A DNA stretch of 64,000 nt, taken from Tenacibaculum jejuense. GTDB taxonomy: Bacteria; Bacteroidota; Bacteroidia; Flavobacteriales; Flavobacteriaceae. Shown piece by piece: positions 39,424-48,855 of this stretch. The notes under the pieces were generated by a model. The model was not told where the DNA came from. It worked only from the letters and a program-made list of their open reading frames with translations, and did no database searches. The first letter of the stretch is position 1, and each line of letters begins with the position of its first letter. Position numbers and translations under genes: made by a program. The DNA is taken from assembly GCF_900198195.1 (NCBI RefSeq), contig NZ_LT899436.1, forward strand, positions 3,872,001 to 3,936,000, given 5' to 3'.

Positions 39424-40710
39424 TTAATCTATTTGTCTTTTCTCTAACCAATTTCTTCCGTTCAGAGATAAACTTAATCTAATATTGAAATAACTCTCCT
39501 TAATTAAATTGTTAGCTGTTGATCCCTTTTGTCCATATTCCAAACCTATGTTAAGGTTGGATATTTGTTTTGGTAATGGTAAACCAAAACCAAGATTTAT
39601 GCCAAAATCGGTTATTGAAGTAAAATTATTTCCAGTTCCTGTTCCATCTACTAATAATCCAGTATCTTCAAAACGCAAACCTGCCCTATAAGTTATTCTA
39701 TCCCAATAACTTGAAATAGAGTTTAGTTTCGGTATATAATATCCTCCTATAGAGAATCTGTTTGAAGAATCAAATCGATAACTAGACCCTTGTATTAAAT
39801 TTCCTTCATTTTCAAAAGCATCTTGAGTTTCATAATCAACTCCTGCATACCACTTATTTTCTTTTCCAACACCTATACCTATAATTGTTTTTAATGGTAT
39901 AGAAAGTTTACCAGAAACTCCTCTGTCGTATAGTGTATCTCTTGGAATTTCTCTTCCGCTAGGAGCAAAAGAAAAAGAATAGATACGTTCTCTTCCTGAT
40001 AAAGAAAAATCATTTTCAAGTTGTAAAGCAGCTCCAGCAATAACATCTAAATCTTTATACTTGTATTTGTATTGTGCTCCAAGTTTAAACTGCCCTCCTC
40101 TAACGGTTGCTACTCTTTCATATTTTGTTGCCAAAGCAACATCAGCTTGTTGATTAATTGTATTGTTGTCTATGTTTCCAAAAACAAAACCAGCTTCAAA
40201 ACCTAAAGCTAGCCCTTTGTAAACATTAATACCAAAAGCACCAAATAATCTATTTGTACCTCCTGTACCTGTAAATCTTGTTACATCAAGAACCGTATCA
40301 TCTGCTCCTAACGTATTAGACAACAAAGCATATCCAACATTAGAAACTGGCTGTAAACCTGCCATAAAACCTGCTTTCTTTCCTATTGGTAATCCTAAAG
40401 CTATGTATCGTAAACTTGTTGTATTGTTTGATTCGCTACCTGTTTCACTGCTAACATTTAACAAAGACAATTCTCCTCCTATACCGTAAGTAGCAAATCT
40501 TAAATCTGCAGTAGCAGCTGGGTTAATAAAGTTAAGATGGTATATATCTTTAAGCGCAACACCTATTCCTCCCATTGAAGCTTGTTCGATAGTAGTTCTA
40601 CTTACTTCTTCTCCTATACCAAAAAAAGAATATGGAGATGAACTATTTCTTTGCCCCGTTATCTTTATTGAAATTAGTACTAATACTACAATAAAAAATC
40701 TCTTAATCAT
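39424..40710 (-). CDS. Outer-membrane beta-barrel protein (FadL-like)
   Basis: 428 residues. Signal peptide (FIVVLVLISIKITGQ), then a barrel similar to FadL/PorV-type proteins, with the N-terminal YSFFGIGEEVSRTTIEQASMG and DIYHLNFINPAATADL segments and many amphipathic strands (RYIALGLPIGKKAGFMAGL, FGINLGFGLPLP). The final residues RNWLEKRQID lack the usual terminal Phe. Its start overlaps the coaX stop by 8 bases. The cargo is unknown. Confidence 0.85.
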   Translation of the reverse strand: MIKRFFIVVLVLISIKITGQRNSSSPYSFFGIGEEVSRTTIEQASMGGIGVALKDIYHLNFINPAATADLRFATYGIGGELSLLNVSSETGSESNNTTSLRYIALGLPIGKKAGFMAGLQPVSNVGYALLSNTLGADDTVLDVTRFTGTGGTNRLFGAFGINVYKGLALGFEAGFVFGNIDNNTINQQADVALATKYERVATVRGGQFKLGAQYKYKYKDLDVIAGAALQLENDFSLSGRERIYSFSFAPSGREIPRDTLYDRGVSGKLSIPLKTIIGIGVGKENKWYAGVDYETQDAFENEGNLIQGSSYRFDSSNRFSIGGYYIPKLNSISSYWDRITYRAGLRFEDTGLLVDGTGTGNNFTSITDFGINLGFGLPLPKQISNLNIGLEYGQKGSTANNLIKESYFNIRLSLSLNGRNWLEKRQID

Positions 40711-41434
40711 CCGCTCTATTATAAGTCAATATTTGATGTAATCCCTCCAAAACCAAATTTGGATTGGCAAATATGTCATTTTTTAATTGTTTGACCAAAA
40801 AATTTGTATCTCCTCCTGTTAAAAGTACTGTTAAATCTCCAAATTTATTTTTGTATTGTGTAATTACTCCATCTATTTCTCTACTTATCCCGTTAACTAC
40901 ACCTGAATGAATTGATTCTTGCGTATTTTTTCCAATAAAACTATTTGGTTCTTTTGAATTTAACAACGGAAGTTTCGACGTGTAATTATTTAATGATTGA
41001 TAACGCATTTTTAAACCAGGAGATATTGCGCCTCCAAGATACTCTCCTTGAGCATTAACGAAATCGAAAGTAACACAAGTTCCTGCATCAATTACTAAAA
41101 CATTTTTATTTGGATGATTACTAATGGCGTAGGCAGCCAATGCAATTCTATCTACACCTAGTGTTTTTGGCGTTTCATATTTATTTATGAAAGGTACTTT
41201 TGTTTCGTTATCGAGTGTTATTAAGTTTAATATTCCTTTTAATTTTTCTATTTTCTCATCTGTTAGCTTCGCTACAGCAGAAATGATTCCTCGTTGGATT
41301 GGAAACTTTTTTGTAATTTCTTTTACGCTGGTGAAAATTTCTCCCTTATTGAAAAAGAAGAGTTCTTTTAATTTATCTTTTTCAAAAACAGCAGTTTTCA
41401 CTCTTGTATTACCAACGTCAATTATTAGATTCAT
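40703..41434 (-). CDS. coaX: Type III pantothenate kinase
   Basis: 243 residues. First step of CoA synthesis, ATP-dependent phosphorylation of pantothenate. It has the ASKHA-type phosphate motif DVGNTRVKTAVFE near the start, the catalytic Asp in DRIALAAYA and DAGTCVTFD, and GGAISPGLKMR. It is K-type and the first gene of the envelope cluster, a common flavobacterial arrangement. The gene itself has no role in the envelope. Confidence 0.96.
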   Translation of the reverse strand: MNLIIDVGNTRVKTAVFEKDKLKELFFFNKGEIFTSVKEITKKFPIQRGIISAVAKLTDEKIEKLKGILNLITLDNETKVPFINKYETPKTLGVDRIALAAYAISNHPNKNVLVIDAGTCVTFDFVNAQGEYLGGAISPGLKMRYQSLNNYTSKLPLLNSKEPNSFIGKNTQESIHSGVVNGISREIDGVITQYKNKFGDLTVLLTGGDTNFLVKQLKNDIFANPNLVLEGLHQILTYNRADD

Positions 41435-41485
41435 TCTGAGTTTTTATAATGGCGACAAATTTATAATAGATTTTTTACATTTTTA

Positions 41486-41518
41486 TTTGGCTCAATTAAA
41501 AAAACTATTATATATTTG
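41486..41518 (+). promoter_or_regulatory. Promoter of the first tRNA-Phe
   Basis: -33 TTTG at 41486-41489 and -7 TATATTTG at 41511-41518, 21 bases apart. The tRNA begins 16 bases after the -7 box. This is a near-consensus Bacteroidota promoter. Confidence 0.8.
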
Positions 41519-41534
41519 CATCCGCTAACAAGCT

Positions 41535-41607
41535 GGTACCTTAGCTCAGTTGGTAGAGCAAAGGACTGAAAATCCTTGTGTCCCTGGTTCGATTCCTGGA
41601 GGTACCA
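41535..41607 (+). tRNA. tRNA-Phe (GAA), copy 1
   Basis: 73 bases. Acceptor stem GGTACCT pairs with AGGTACC; D-arm with AGCTCAGTTGGTAGAGC; anticodon stem AGGAC/ATCCT around loop TGAAAAT with anticodon GAA; T-loop GGTTCGATTCC. Discriminator A; CCA is not encoded. Confidence 0.98.
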
Positions 41608-41611
41608 CTTC

Positions 41612-41640
41612 AAAAGCCCTGATTTTTCAGGGCTTTTTTT
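41612..41640 (+). terminator. Terminator of tRNA-Phe copy 1
   Basis: AAAAGCCCTGA/TCAGGGCTTTT stem, TTTT loop, T-run. It starts 4 bases after the tRNA. Confidence 0.95.
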
Positions 41641-41808
41641 ATTTTAAACTTTAACGACAACTCCTAAATATTCTTTAGCATTTTTTCATCTTCTTATTAC
41701 CTCTATATGAAAGTGTTGAAATACCAAGATGCAAAAAGATGAATAAAGAATGAAAATAAAGCACAAATATTAAGTTAAAAATTATATATTCGCACCCGCT
41801 AAAGTACT

Positions 41809-41881
41809 GGTACCTTAGCTCAGTTGGTAGAGCAAAGGACTGAAAATCCTTGTGTCCCTGGTTCGATTCCTGGAGGTACCA
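41809..41881 (+). tRNA. tRNA-Phe (GAA), copy 2
   Basis: Identical to copy 1 over 73 bases, including the anticodon loop TGAAAAT. It lies 201 bases after copy 1. The upstream region carries TATATTCG at 41785-41792, a weaker -7 box than copy 1, and shares CGCTAA with copy 1, so the promoter has also been duplicated and has diverged. Confidence 0.98.
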
Positions 41882-41885
41882 CTTT

Positions 41886-41913
41886 AAAAGCCCTGATTTT
41901 TCAGGGCTTTTTT
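41886..41913 (+). terminator. Terminator of tRNA-Phe copy 2
   Basis: Same AAAAGCCCTGA/TCAGGGCTTTT stem and loop as copy 1, with a T-run, so the duplicated unit includes the terminator. Confidence 0.95.
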
Positions 41914-41937
41914 ATTTTCAAATATTTTTATTAAATG

Positions 41938-41977
41938 AAAAACCGAAACCTTAGGTAAACTAGGATTTCGGTTTTTT
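41938..41977 (-). terminator. Bidirectional terminator after the S9 peptidase gene
   Basis: AAAAACCGAAA pairs with TTTCGGTTTTT, then one mismatch and a five-pair inner stem, around a 5-base loop. T-runs are present in both orientations. It ends the S9 gene at 42000 and backs up the second tRNA terminator. Confidence 0.85.
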
Positions 41978-41999
41978 AATTATCAATATGTATTATTTC

Positions 42000-44300
42000 T
42001 TAATGTTTTATTGGCTCTTGAACTTTTCCTTTAAGATGTTTTGCATAGAATCCCATCATAGATTTGTATAAAGCTATTCTATTTTCTTCTTTTCCAAAAC
42101 CATGCCCTTCATCATATCTTACCATGTAAGGAACATCTACACCTTTAGCTCTAAGTCCTTTTACAATTTGATCTGACTCATCTATATTCACTCTAGGATC
42201 ATTTGCCCCTTGGACTACAAATAAAGGCTTCTTGATTTTATCGATATGGAAAACTGGTGAAACTTCGTTCATAATTGCTTTTTCAGCAGCTACATCTTCG
42301 TCGTACCAAATTTCTTTGATAATTTTTAAATAAGGTTTCCAATAAGGAGGAATAGTTTTCATGAATGTAAATAAGTTAGACACACCAACATAATCTACAC
42401 CACAAGCATATAAATCTGGAGTTTTAGTTAAACCTCTTAATACAGCATAACCACCATGACTTCCCCCATAAATTGCAGCTTTATTTGCATCTACCCAACC
42501 TTTTTCGGTAACATATTTTAATCCGTCTTCTACATCATCCATTGCTTTTCTACCAATTTCTTTAAATCCTGATTCTAAGAATTTTCTTCCATATCCACCA
42601 GAAATTCTAAAGTTAACTTGTAACGTAGCATAACCTCTACTTGCAAACAATTGTGATTCTGGATTGAATCCCCAAGAATCTCTAATTCCTTGCGGACCTC
42701 CATGAGGATTTACAATTACAGGAACTTTTTCTCCATTTAAAGCCGCTTTAGGTAAAGTGATATATCCATGAATTGTTAAACCATCTCTACTTTTAAATGT
42801 AATCGGGCGCATCTCAGCCATATCTTCTGGATTTAACTGAGGCATTGTATTATAAATCTCTTTTAATTCATTTTTCTTTAAATCGTAGATGTAATAAATA
42901 CCATAAACTTTATCACTAGTGATGTATAACATAAATTTAGTTTCATCATCTGTTTTTCCAGTAACATAATATTGCATTCCAGGAAGTTGCTTCTTTACAG
43001 CTTTATCTATTTTTTTGTAGGTTTTACTTACAGGAATTAAAATATTCTTTTCTCCTTCGTACGATAAATAATCGATAGCATAGTTGTTCTTTTTAGATAA
43101 TCCTAAACCTCCAACATCGTACTTTTCGTTTGAGAAAATTTTCTTGATCGTTTTTTTCTTCTTTAAATCATATAATAAAATCTCTGCTTTATCTGTTTCT
43201 AAATTACTTAACACATAAGCATCGTGTGGATAATCTGTGGCATAATTGAATGAAATAATACCAAAACTATCTTTCCAATTTAATTGTTTCCATAATTCGT
43301 ATCCTCCTTTTCCATCTTCATAATACACCTCCATATTTACACCATCTTTTAACTTCGTGTAACCTCTTAAATTTCCGTCTTTATCGAACTGGTATCCTGA
43401 AATCGGATTACTTGCATCTTTATTTACAAATAATTGCTTGATTTCACCAGTAGTTACATTCAGTTTATAAGGCTCAAAAATTTGTGGATTGTTTTTGTTT
43501 AATTGAACAATAATATGATCTTTATCTTCTCTTAATAAAGATTCGAAGTTAGCTCTAACACCTTCGAAAGGAGTTAAATCTTTATTATTACTTCCGTCTA
43601 AATTTACAGCATAAATATGGTAGTTTTCATTTCCTCCTTTATCCATAGTATAGAAAAGGCGATTAGAATTTAACCAGCCATATCCTCTGATTAATTCTTC
43701 TTTTTGTTCAATAACTCTTTTTGCTTTTCCTGTTTGAGTATTTTTCACATATACATGTTGCTTTCCATTAGCATCACTTTCTTTATATGATAAATATTTT
43801 CCATCAGGTGAAAAGCGGAATGAACTTCCTTTTGGATTTGCAAAATAATCTTCCACGGAATATTTGTACGTTCCTTTCTCTAAAGCTGAAAGTTTATTTA
43901 AATCTTGCTCCGAAGAAACCAATGCTGGATTTCCAGGAACCGTTTTTTCTGTTTTTTGCAATGATAATGGAATTTCCATACCTCCTTGTTTAAAAGTTCC
44001 TTTGAACTCTTTTCCTTCTAATTTTGCTGAATAATTAATCCCTGCTTTTTTGAATACAATTGTTAATGTATTATCTGTAAACGTAGTTGTATCCATTGGA
44101 ATTCCTGTCGCTCCTTGAGATGGACTATCCATAGTTGAAGAAAATGCTCCGTCTTTTTCAGAAATATTAAAAACCAAAGGCATTTCCATACCTTGAACTT
44201 TTAATGTTCCTTTCCAAGAACCTGTAATTTTTTGAGCACTTCCTACAGCAACACTAACTACAAAAAGTAAAAGTGTTAATAGATGACTGCTTTTTTTCAT
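42000..44300 (-). CDS. S9 family prolyl-oligopeptidase-type peptidase
   Basis: 766 residues, exported (signal peptide to about residue 22, GSAQ). An N-terminal lipocalin-like domain of about 110 residues (ITGSWKGTLKVQGMEMPLVF) precedes a WD40/beta-propeller-like gate and the alpha/beta-hydrolase domain. The triad is Ser614 (GGSHGGY), Asp701 (NDPRVNID) and His733 (GHGFG). It is probably periplasmic and degrades peptides from the medium or the envelope. The lipocalin-like N-terminal extension is less usual than the rest. Confidence 0.93.
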   Translation of the reverse strand: MKKSSHLLTLLLFVVSVAVGSAQKITGSWKGTLKVQGMEMPLVFNISEKDGAFSSTMDSPSQGATGIPMDTTTFTDNTLTIVFKKAGINYSAKLEGKEFKGTFKQGGMEIPLSLQKTEKTVPGNPALVSSEQDLNKLSALEKGTYKYSVEDYFANPKGSSFRFSPDGKYLSYKESDANGKQHVYVKNTQTGKAKRVIEQKEELIRGYGWLNSNRLFYTMDKGGNENYHIYAVNLDGSNNKDLTPFEGVRANFESLLREDKDHIIVQLNKNNPQIFEPYKLNVTTGEIKQLFVNKDASNPISGYQFDKDGNLRGYTKLKDGVNMEVYYEDGKGGYELWKQLNWKDSFGIISFNYATDYPHDAYVLSNLETDKAEILLYDLKKKKTIKKIFSNEKYDVGGLGLSKKNNYAIDYLSYEGEKNILIPVSKTYKKIDKAVKKQLPGMQYYVTGKTDDETKFMLYITSDKVYGIYYIYDLKKNELKEIYNTMPQLNPEDMAEMRPITFKSRDGLTIHGYITLPKAALNGEKVPVIVNPHGGPQGIRDSWGFNPESQLFASRGYATLQVNFRISGGYGRKFLESGFKEIGRKAMDDVEDGLKYVTEKGWVDANKAAIYGGSHGGYAVLRGLTKTPDLYACGVDYVGVSNLFTFMKTIPPYWKPYLKIIKEIWYDEDVAAEKAIMNEVSPVFHIDKIKKPLFVVQGANDPRVNIDESDQIVKGLRAKGVDVPYMVRYDEGHGFGKEENRIALYKSMMGFYAKHLKGKVQEPIKH

Positions 44301-44383
44301 TTGAATTTGTTTTAGGTTATTAATCTGACTTTATATAAGTTAGTATACTCACCTCACAAATTGTTACAAACAGTTTCTATTTT

Positions 44384-45340
44384 TTAAAAAACTTCTTTGG
44401 CTATTTTCATAATGTTATCTGATTTTCCCATTGAATAATAATGTAACACCGGAACACCAGCTTTAATTAATTCTTTACTTTGCTGAATTGCCCATTGAAT
44501 GCCTACTTCACGTATTTGTTTATTGTCTTTACATGCCTCGATTTGCTCTACTAACTCTTGAGGTAAATCTAATCGGAAAACTTGTGGTAATACATGTAAA
44601 TGACGTTTTACAGCAATTGGTTTTATTCCAGGAATAATAGGCACATTAATTCCTGCTTCTCTTGCTTTTTCAACGAAATTGAAATATTTCTGATTATCAA
44701 AAAACATTTGCGTAACCACATAATCTGCACCCGAATCTACTTTTTCTTTTAATCGTTTTAAATCAGATTCGATACTTGGTGCTTCTAAATGCTTTTCAGG
44801 ATAACCAGCAACTCCCACACAGAAATCTGACTTGTATGGAGTTTCGATAATTTCGTGTAGATATTTTCCTTTATTTAAATCACTGATTTGTTTTACTAAA
44901 TCTGATGCAAATTTATTTCCACCGTTAGAAGCCTGAAAATATTGTTGATCTTTTCTAGCATCTCCACGTAACGCCATAATATTGTCGATTCCTAAATAAT
45001 GACAATCGACCAAAACATATTCTGTTTCTTCTTTTGTAAACCCACCACACAATACATGCGGAATGGCATCTACGTCGTATTTATATTTTAATGAAGCACA
45101 AATACCAACCGTACCTGGTCGCATTCTAGTAATTTTCTTTTCTAATAATCCGTTTTCTTTTTCAATGTAAATGTATTCCTCTCTAGATGTTGTAACATCT
45201 ATAAACGGAGGTTTAAATTCCATTAACGGATCGATATTGTTATATAATTGCTGAATATTTTGTCCCTTTTGTGGTGGAACAATTTCAAATGAAAATAACG
45301 TTTTCCCCTTTGCCTTTTTTATATGTTCTGTAACCTTCAT
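44384..45340 (-). CDS. metF: 5,10-methylenetetrahydrofolate reductase
   Basis: 318 residues, normal length for MetF. FAD-dependent reduction of methylene-THF to methyl-THF, the methyl donor for MetH. Motifs: LFSFEIVPPQKGQN with the catalytic Glu, FIDVTTSR, LRGDARKD, GVAGYPEKHLEAPS, VTQMFFDNQKYF and PIIPGIKPI. It is the last gene of the methionine synthase group, 17 bases downstream of the small unknown gene. Confidence 0.96.
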   Translation of the reverse strand: MKVTEHIKKAKGKTLFSFEIVPPQKGQNIQQLYNNIDPLMEFKPPFIDVTTSREEYIYIEKENGLLEKKITRMRPGTVGICASLKYKYDVDAIPHVLCGGFTKEETEYVLVDCHYLGIDNIMALRGDARKDQQYFQASNGGNKFASDLVKQISDLNKGKYLHEIIETPYKSDFCVGVAGYPEKHLEAPSIESDLKRLKEKVDSGADYVVTQMFFDNQKYFNFVEKAREAGINVPIIPGIKPIAVKRHLHVLPQVFRLDLPQELVEQIEACKDNKQIREVGIQWAIQQSKELIKAGVPVLHYYSMGKSDNIMKIAKEVF

Positions 45341-45357
45341 TTCTAATTTTCTATCTG

Positions 45358-45597
45358 TTAAAGTAACTGCTGTCGTATTTCATTAATATCACCTTCATAT
45401 TCCCAATAAATCCATCTTCCGTGGGCATAATCTGTAAGAATAAATTTTTCACTAACAGATTTTATTCTATCTAAATTGACTAGCTTTTTATTAAAACCAT
45501 CGACAGTTACTTCTTCAATTATTTCTTTATTTTGATCATCAAAACCATGAACAATTTGATGGCTTCCTAACTTTAATTCTATAAATCTTTTACTCAT
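45358..45597 (-). CDS. Small hypothetical protein in the met region, 79 aa
   Basis: 79 residues, soluble, no signal peptide. Short beta-strand-like segments (KRFIELKLGSHQIVHGF, SEKFILTDYAHGRWIYWEYEG) and no motif I recognise. It precedes metF by 17 bases and is separated from metH by a 164-base gap holding a REP-like element. Its link to methionine synthesis is positional only. Confidence 0.7.
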   Translation of the reverse strand: MSKRFIELKLGSHQIVHGFDDQNKEIIEEVTVDGFNKKLVNLDRIKSVSEKFILTDYAHGRWIYWEYEGDINEIRQQLL

Positions 45598-45626
45598 TTT
45601 ATTTTTATTGAATGTTTGCGTTCTAA

Positions 45627-45731
45627 CGTCATTCCGAATTTACTTGTGCTGAATTAACTTAAATATTTCAGAATCTTATAAAGTCATTTAACAATTCTTA
45701 ATGAGAACCTGAAACAAGTTCAGATTGACAC
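45627..45731. repeat. REP-like inverted element
   Basis: GTCATTCCGAATTTACTTGT in the left arm (45629-45648) faces ATGAGAACCTGAAACAAGTT (45701-45720) and CAGATTGAC in the right arm. The arms are degenerate inverted copies of each other, a layout like the GTCAT-CTGAACTTGTTTCAG elements common in flavobacterial intergenic DNA. Related pieces occur at 31575-31673. Confidence 0.55.
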
Positions 45732-45761
45732 GAACTTATCATTATACATTCCTAATATTTT

Positions 45762-48470
45762 TTAATCTGCAAGTACTGGATTCAACCACTTTTTTGCATG
45801 TTCTAAAGAATTACCTCTTCGGTTGACATAATCTTTTAGCTGATCTTCTTTTATTTTCCCTAAACCGAAATATTTAGATTCTGGATTTCCGAAATAGTAA
45901 CCAGAAACACTTGCTGCCGGCCACATGGCTAAACTTTCAGTCAGTTTAACTCCAATAGTTTCTTCTACTTTTAAAACATCCCAAATGATATTCTTTTCTA
46001 AATGATCTGGACACGCTGGATAACCTGGAGCTGGACGAATTCCTTTATAGCTTTCTTTAATTAATTCTTCGTTAGATAAGTTCTCTTGATTTGCATATCC
46101 CCAATGTTTCGTTCTTACTTCTTTATGTAAGTATTCTGCAAAAGCTTCAGCCAGACGATCTGCAATAGCTTTAATCATAATTGAATTATAATCGTCGTTA
46201 TCTTTTTCGAATGCTGTTGCTAATTCTTGAGTTCCGAAACCTGCTGATACACAAAAACAGCCTACGTAATCTTTCTTTCCAGTTGTTTTTGGTGCTACAA
46301 AATCTGCCAATGCAATATTTGGTACCCCTGATTTTTTCTTTAATTGTTGACGAAGTGTTACGAAAGTAGCTTGAGTTTCTTCCTTTTCGTTATATACTTC
46401 AATATCATCTTCATTTACTGTATTTGCTGGAAACAGACCAAAAACTGCTTTTGCTTTTAGTAATTGTTCATCGATTACTTTTTGTAATAAAACTTGCGCA
46501 TCTTTATATAATTCTGTGGCTTGTTCTCCAACAATTTCATCGGTTAAAATATTTGGAAACTTTCCATGTAAATCCCACGATCTGAAAAACGGACTCCAAT
46601 CAATATAATCTAACAGCACTTTTAAATCCAGATTCTCAATAACCTGAGTTCCTAAGAAATTAGGTTCTTTAATTTCTGAAGTTTCCCAATCTATCTGGAA
46701 TTTATTTTCTCTAGCTTCAGCTAATGAGATATAATTTTTCTGTTTTGTTCTGTTTAAAAACTGATCTCTAAACTTATCGTACTCTGTTCGAATTTGTTCT
46801 TTATAAACTTTATTATTCTCTTGTAATAAATCTCCAACAACAGTAACTGCGCGAGAAGCATCGTTAACATGCACTACAGAATTGGTATACTTTGGTGCAA
46901 TTTTAACTGCCGTGTGTGCTTTTGATGTTGTAGCACCACCAATTAATAATGGAATATTCATTTGTTCTTTTTCCATTTCATTGGCCAAATACACCATTTC
47001 ATCTAACGACGGTGTAATTAATCCGCTTAAACCAATAACATCTACTTGTTCTTTTTTAGCAGCCTCAATTATTTTTTCTGGCGGAACCATTACTCCTAAA
47101 TCAACAATTTCATAGTTATTACAACCCAAAACAACACTCACAATATTTTTACCAATATCATGTACATCCCCTTTTACCGTTGCCATCAAGATTTTTCCAG
47201 CAGATGAAGCAGCACTATCTTTAGATTCTTCGATGAAAGGTTGTAAATATGCTACAGCTCTTTTCATTACACGAGCTGATTTTACCACCTGAGGCAAGAA
47301 CATTTTTCCACTTCCGAATAAATCACCAACTACATTCATCCCTGTCATTAAATTACCTTCAATAACTTGAATTGGTCGATCTACTAGTTGTCTTGCTTCT
47401 TCAACATCTTCTTCAATAAAAGCATCTAAACCTTTTACTAAACTATAGGTAATTCTATCTTGTAATGCTTCTTCTCGCCATGCTAACTTTTTAGAATCTT
47501 CTTCTTTTTTTGTTCCTCGAACTGTTTCAGCAAAATCTAATAAACGTTCAGTAGCATCATCTCTTCTATCTAATAAAACATCTTCTACATGGTCTAATAA
47601 ATCTTTAGGAATTTCATCATATACTTCTAACATGGTAGGATTTACAATTCCCATATTCATTCCATGTTGAATGGCATGATATAAAAAAGCAGAATGCATT
47701 GCTTCACGTACTGTATTATTTCCACGGAAAGAAAAAGATACATTACTTACTCCTCCAGAAACACTTGCATATGGTAAGTTTGTTCGAATCCATTTTGTAG
47801 CATTAAAAAAGTCTAACGCATTTTTTCGATGCTCTTCCATTCCAGTAGCTACAGGAAATATATTTGGATCAAAAATGATGTCTTCTGGGGCAAACTTTAC
47901 TTTATCTACCAAAATTCTGTATGAACGCTCACAAATTTCAATACGTCTTTCATAAGTATCTGCTTGCCCTACTTCATCAAAAGCCATAACAATTGTTGCA
48001 GCTCCGTATCTTTTTATCAGTTTTGCTTGATGAATGAAGTTCTCTTCTCCTTCTTTTAAAGAGATAGAATTTACTACACATTTTCCTTGTGCTACTTGTA
48101 ATCCCGCTTCGATAATTTCCCATTTAGAACTATCGATCATAATTGGAATTCGAGCAATATCTGGTTCTGAAGCAATCAAATTTAAAAATGTTACCATAGC
48201 ATGAACACCATCAAGCATTCCTTCATCCATGTTTACATCTAAAATCTGTGCGCCTCCATCAACTTGATCTCTTGCTACAGCTAATGCCTCGCCATATTTT
48301 TCTTCTTTAATTAATCGTAAAAATCGACGAGAACCAGTTACATTTGTTCTTTCTCCTACATTTATAAAATTACTTTCAGGTGTTATGATTAAGGGTTCTA
48401 AACCTGATAGTTTTAAATATCTATTTTGGTTGATCGTAATTTGTTCTTGGTTTTTAGTTACCTCTTCCAT
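45762..48470 (-). CDS. metH: Cobalamin-dependent methionine synthase, pterin/B12/activation part
   Basis: 902 residues from the ATG at 48470; the frame opens at a TTG two codons earlier, but that overlaps the upstream stop. The protein corresponds to E. coli MetH from about residue 326 on and lacks the N-terminal homocysteine module. Pterin-binding domain with [11 protein letters not shown] and IDSSKW, cap plus B12-binding domain with DVHDIGKN (His437, the cobalt ligand), and the SAM-binding activation domain ([22 protein letters not shown]). The missing module is supplied by the two separate genes upstream. It starts 2 bases after the four-helix-bundle gene, so they are translationally coupled. 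Confidence 0.95.
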   Translation of the reverse strand: MEEVTKNQEQITINQNRYLKLSGLEPLIITPESNFINVGERTNVTGSRRFLRLIKEEKYGEALAVARDQVDGGAQILDVNMDEGMLDGVHAMVTFLNLIASEPDIARIPIMIDSSKWEIIEAGLQVAQGKCVVNSISLKEGEENFIHQAKLIKRYGAATIVMAFDEVGQADTYERRIEICERSYRILVDKVKFAPEDIIFDPNIFPVATGMEEHRKNALDFFNATKWIRTNLPYASVSGGVSNVSFSFRGNNTVREAMHSAFLYHAIQHGMNMGIVNPTMLEVYDEIPKDLLDHVEDVLLDRRDDATERLLDFAETVRGTKKEEDSKKLAWREEALQDRITYSLVKGLDAFIEEDVEEARQLVDRPIQVIEGNLMTGMNVVGDLFGSGKMFLPQVVKSARVMKRAVAYLQPFIEESKDSAASSAGKILMATVKGDVHDIGKNIVSVVLGCNNYEIVDLGVMVPPEKIIEAAKKEQVDVIGLSGLITPSLDEMVYLANEMEKEQMNIPLLIGGATTSKAHTAVKIAPKYTNSVVHVNDASRAVTVVGDLLQENNKVYKEQIRTEYDKFRDQFLNRTKQKNYISLAEARENKFQIDWETSEIKEPNFLGTQVIENLDLKVLLDYIDWSPFFRSWDLHGKFPNILTDEIVGEQATELYKDAQVLLQKVIDEQLLKAKAVFGLFPANTVNEDDIEVYNEKEETQATFVTLRQQLKKKSGVPNIALADFVAPKTTGKKDYVGCFCVSAGFGTQELATAFEKDNDDYNSIMIKAIADRLAEAFAEYLHKEVRTKHWGYANQENLSNEELIKESYKGIRPAPGYPACPDHLEKNIIWDVLKVEETIGVKLTESLAMWPAASVSGYYFGNPESKYFGLGKIKEDQLKDYVNRRGNSLEHAKKWLNPVLAD

Positions 48471-48472
48471 TA

Positions 48473-48832
48473 TCAACTTTTACTTTTATAATAATTTATA
48501 AATCCATTTAACAACTTCATACTTACTTGAATTTGTGCTAGCACTTCTTCTAATGCTATGTTATTTATATATGACAGATCTTTTGATAGGAATAATTGAG
48601 TTTCTAGTTCATACAAAGAACCTCTAGCTATATATAAAAAATGTATCGTCTCTTTATCAGTTTGCCTACCACAACCTTCAGCAATATTAGACGGAATTGA
48701 TATAGCACTTCTTCTTATTTGACTAGTTAACCCATATACTTCTTCTGCAGGAAAGTCTTTACTTAACGTATATACTTGACTAACTAACGCTCTAGATTTT
48801 ATCCACACTTCTAAATCTGTATATTTTTTCAT
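48473..48832 (-). CDS. Four-helix-bundle protein (23S rRNA IVS family)
   Basis: 119 residues of the TIGR02436/S23-like four-helix-bundle family: [54 protein letters not shown]. The family is found inside 23S rRNA intervening sequences and scattered singly in Bacteroidota genomes; the related bAvd proteins serve diversity-generating retroelements. Here it interrupts the split metH operon, 23 bases after the homocysteine module and 2 bases before the next MetH part. Its function is unknown. It looks like an insertion that kept the operon intact. Confidence 0.93.
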   Translation of the reverse strand: MKKYTDLEVWIKSRALVSQVYTLSKDFPAEEVYGLTSQIRRSAISIPSNIAEGCGRQTDKETIHFLYIARGSLYELETQLFLSKDLSYINNIALEEVLAQIQVSMKLLNGFINYYKSKS

Positions 48833-48855
48833 CTTGTTTATATTAAAACAAACAG

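Noticed and set aside
41535..41913. tRNA-Phe pair as an integration site
   Set aside because: No integrase, direct-repeat att sequence or foreign gene lies beside either tRNA; the repeats are the tRNA and terminator themselves.
48473..48832. rRNA intervening sequence
   Set aside because: The protein family matches, but there is no 23S rRNA in or near the region.
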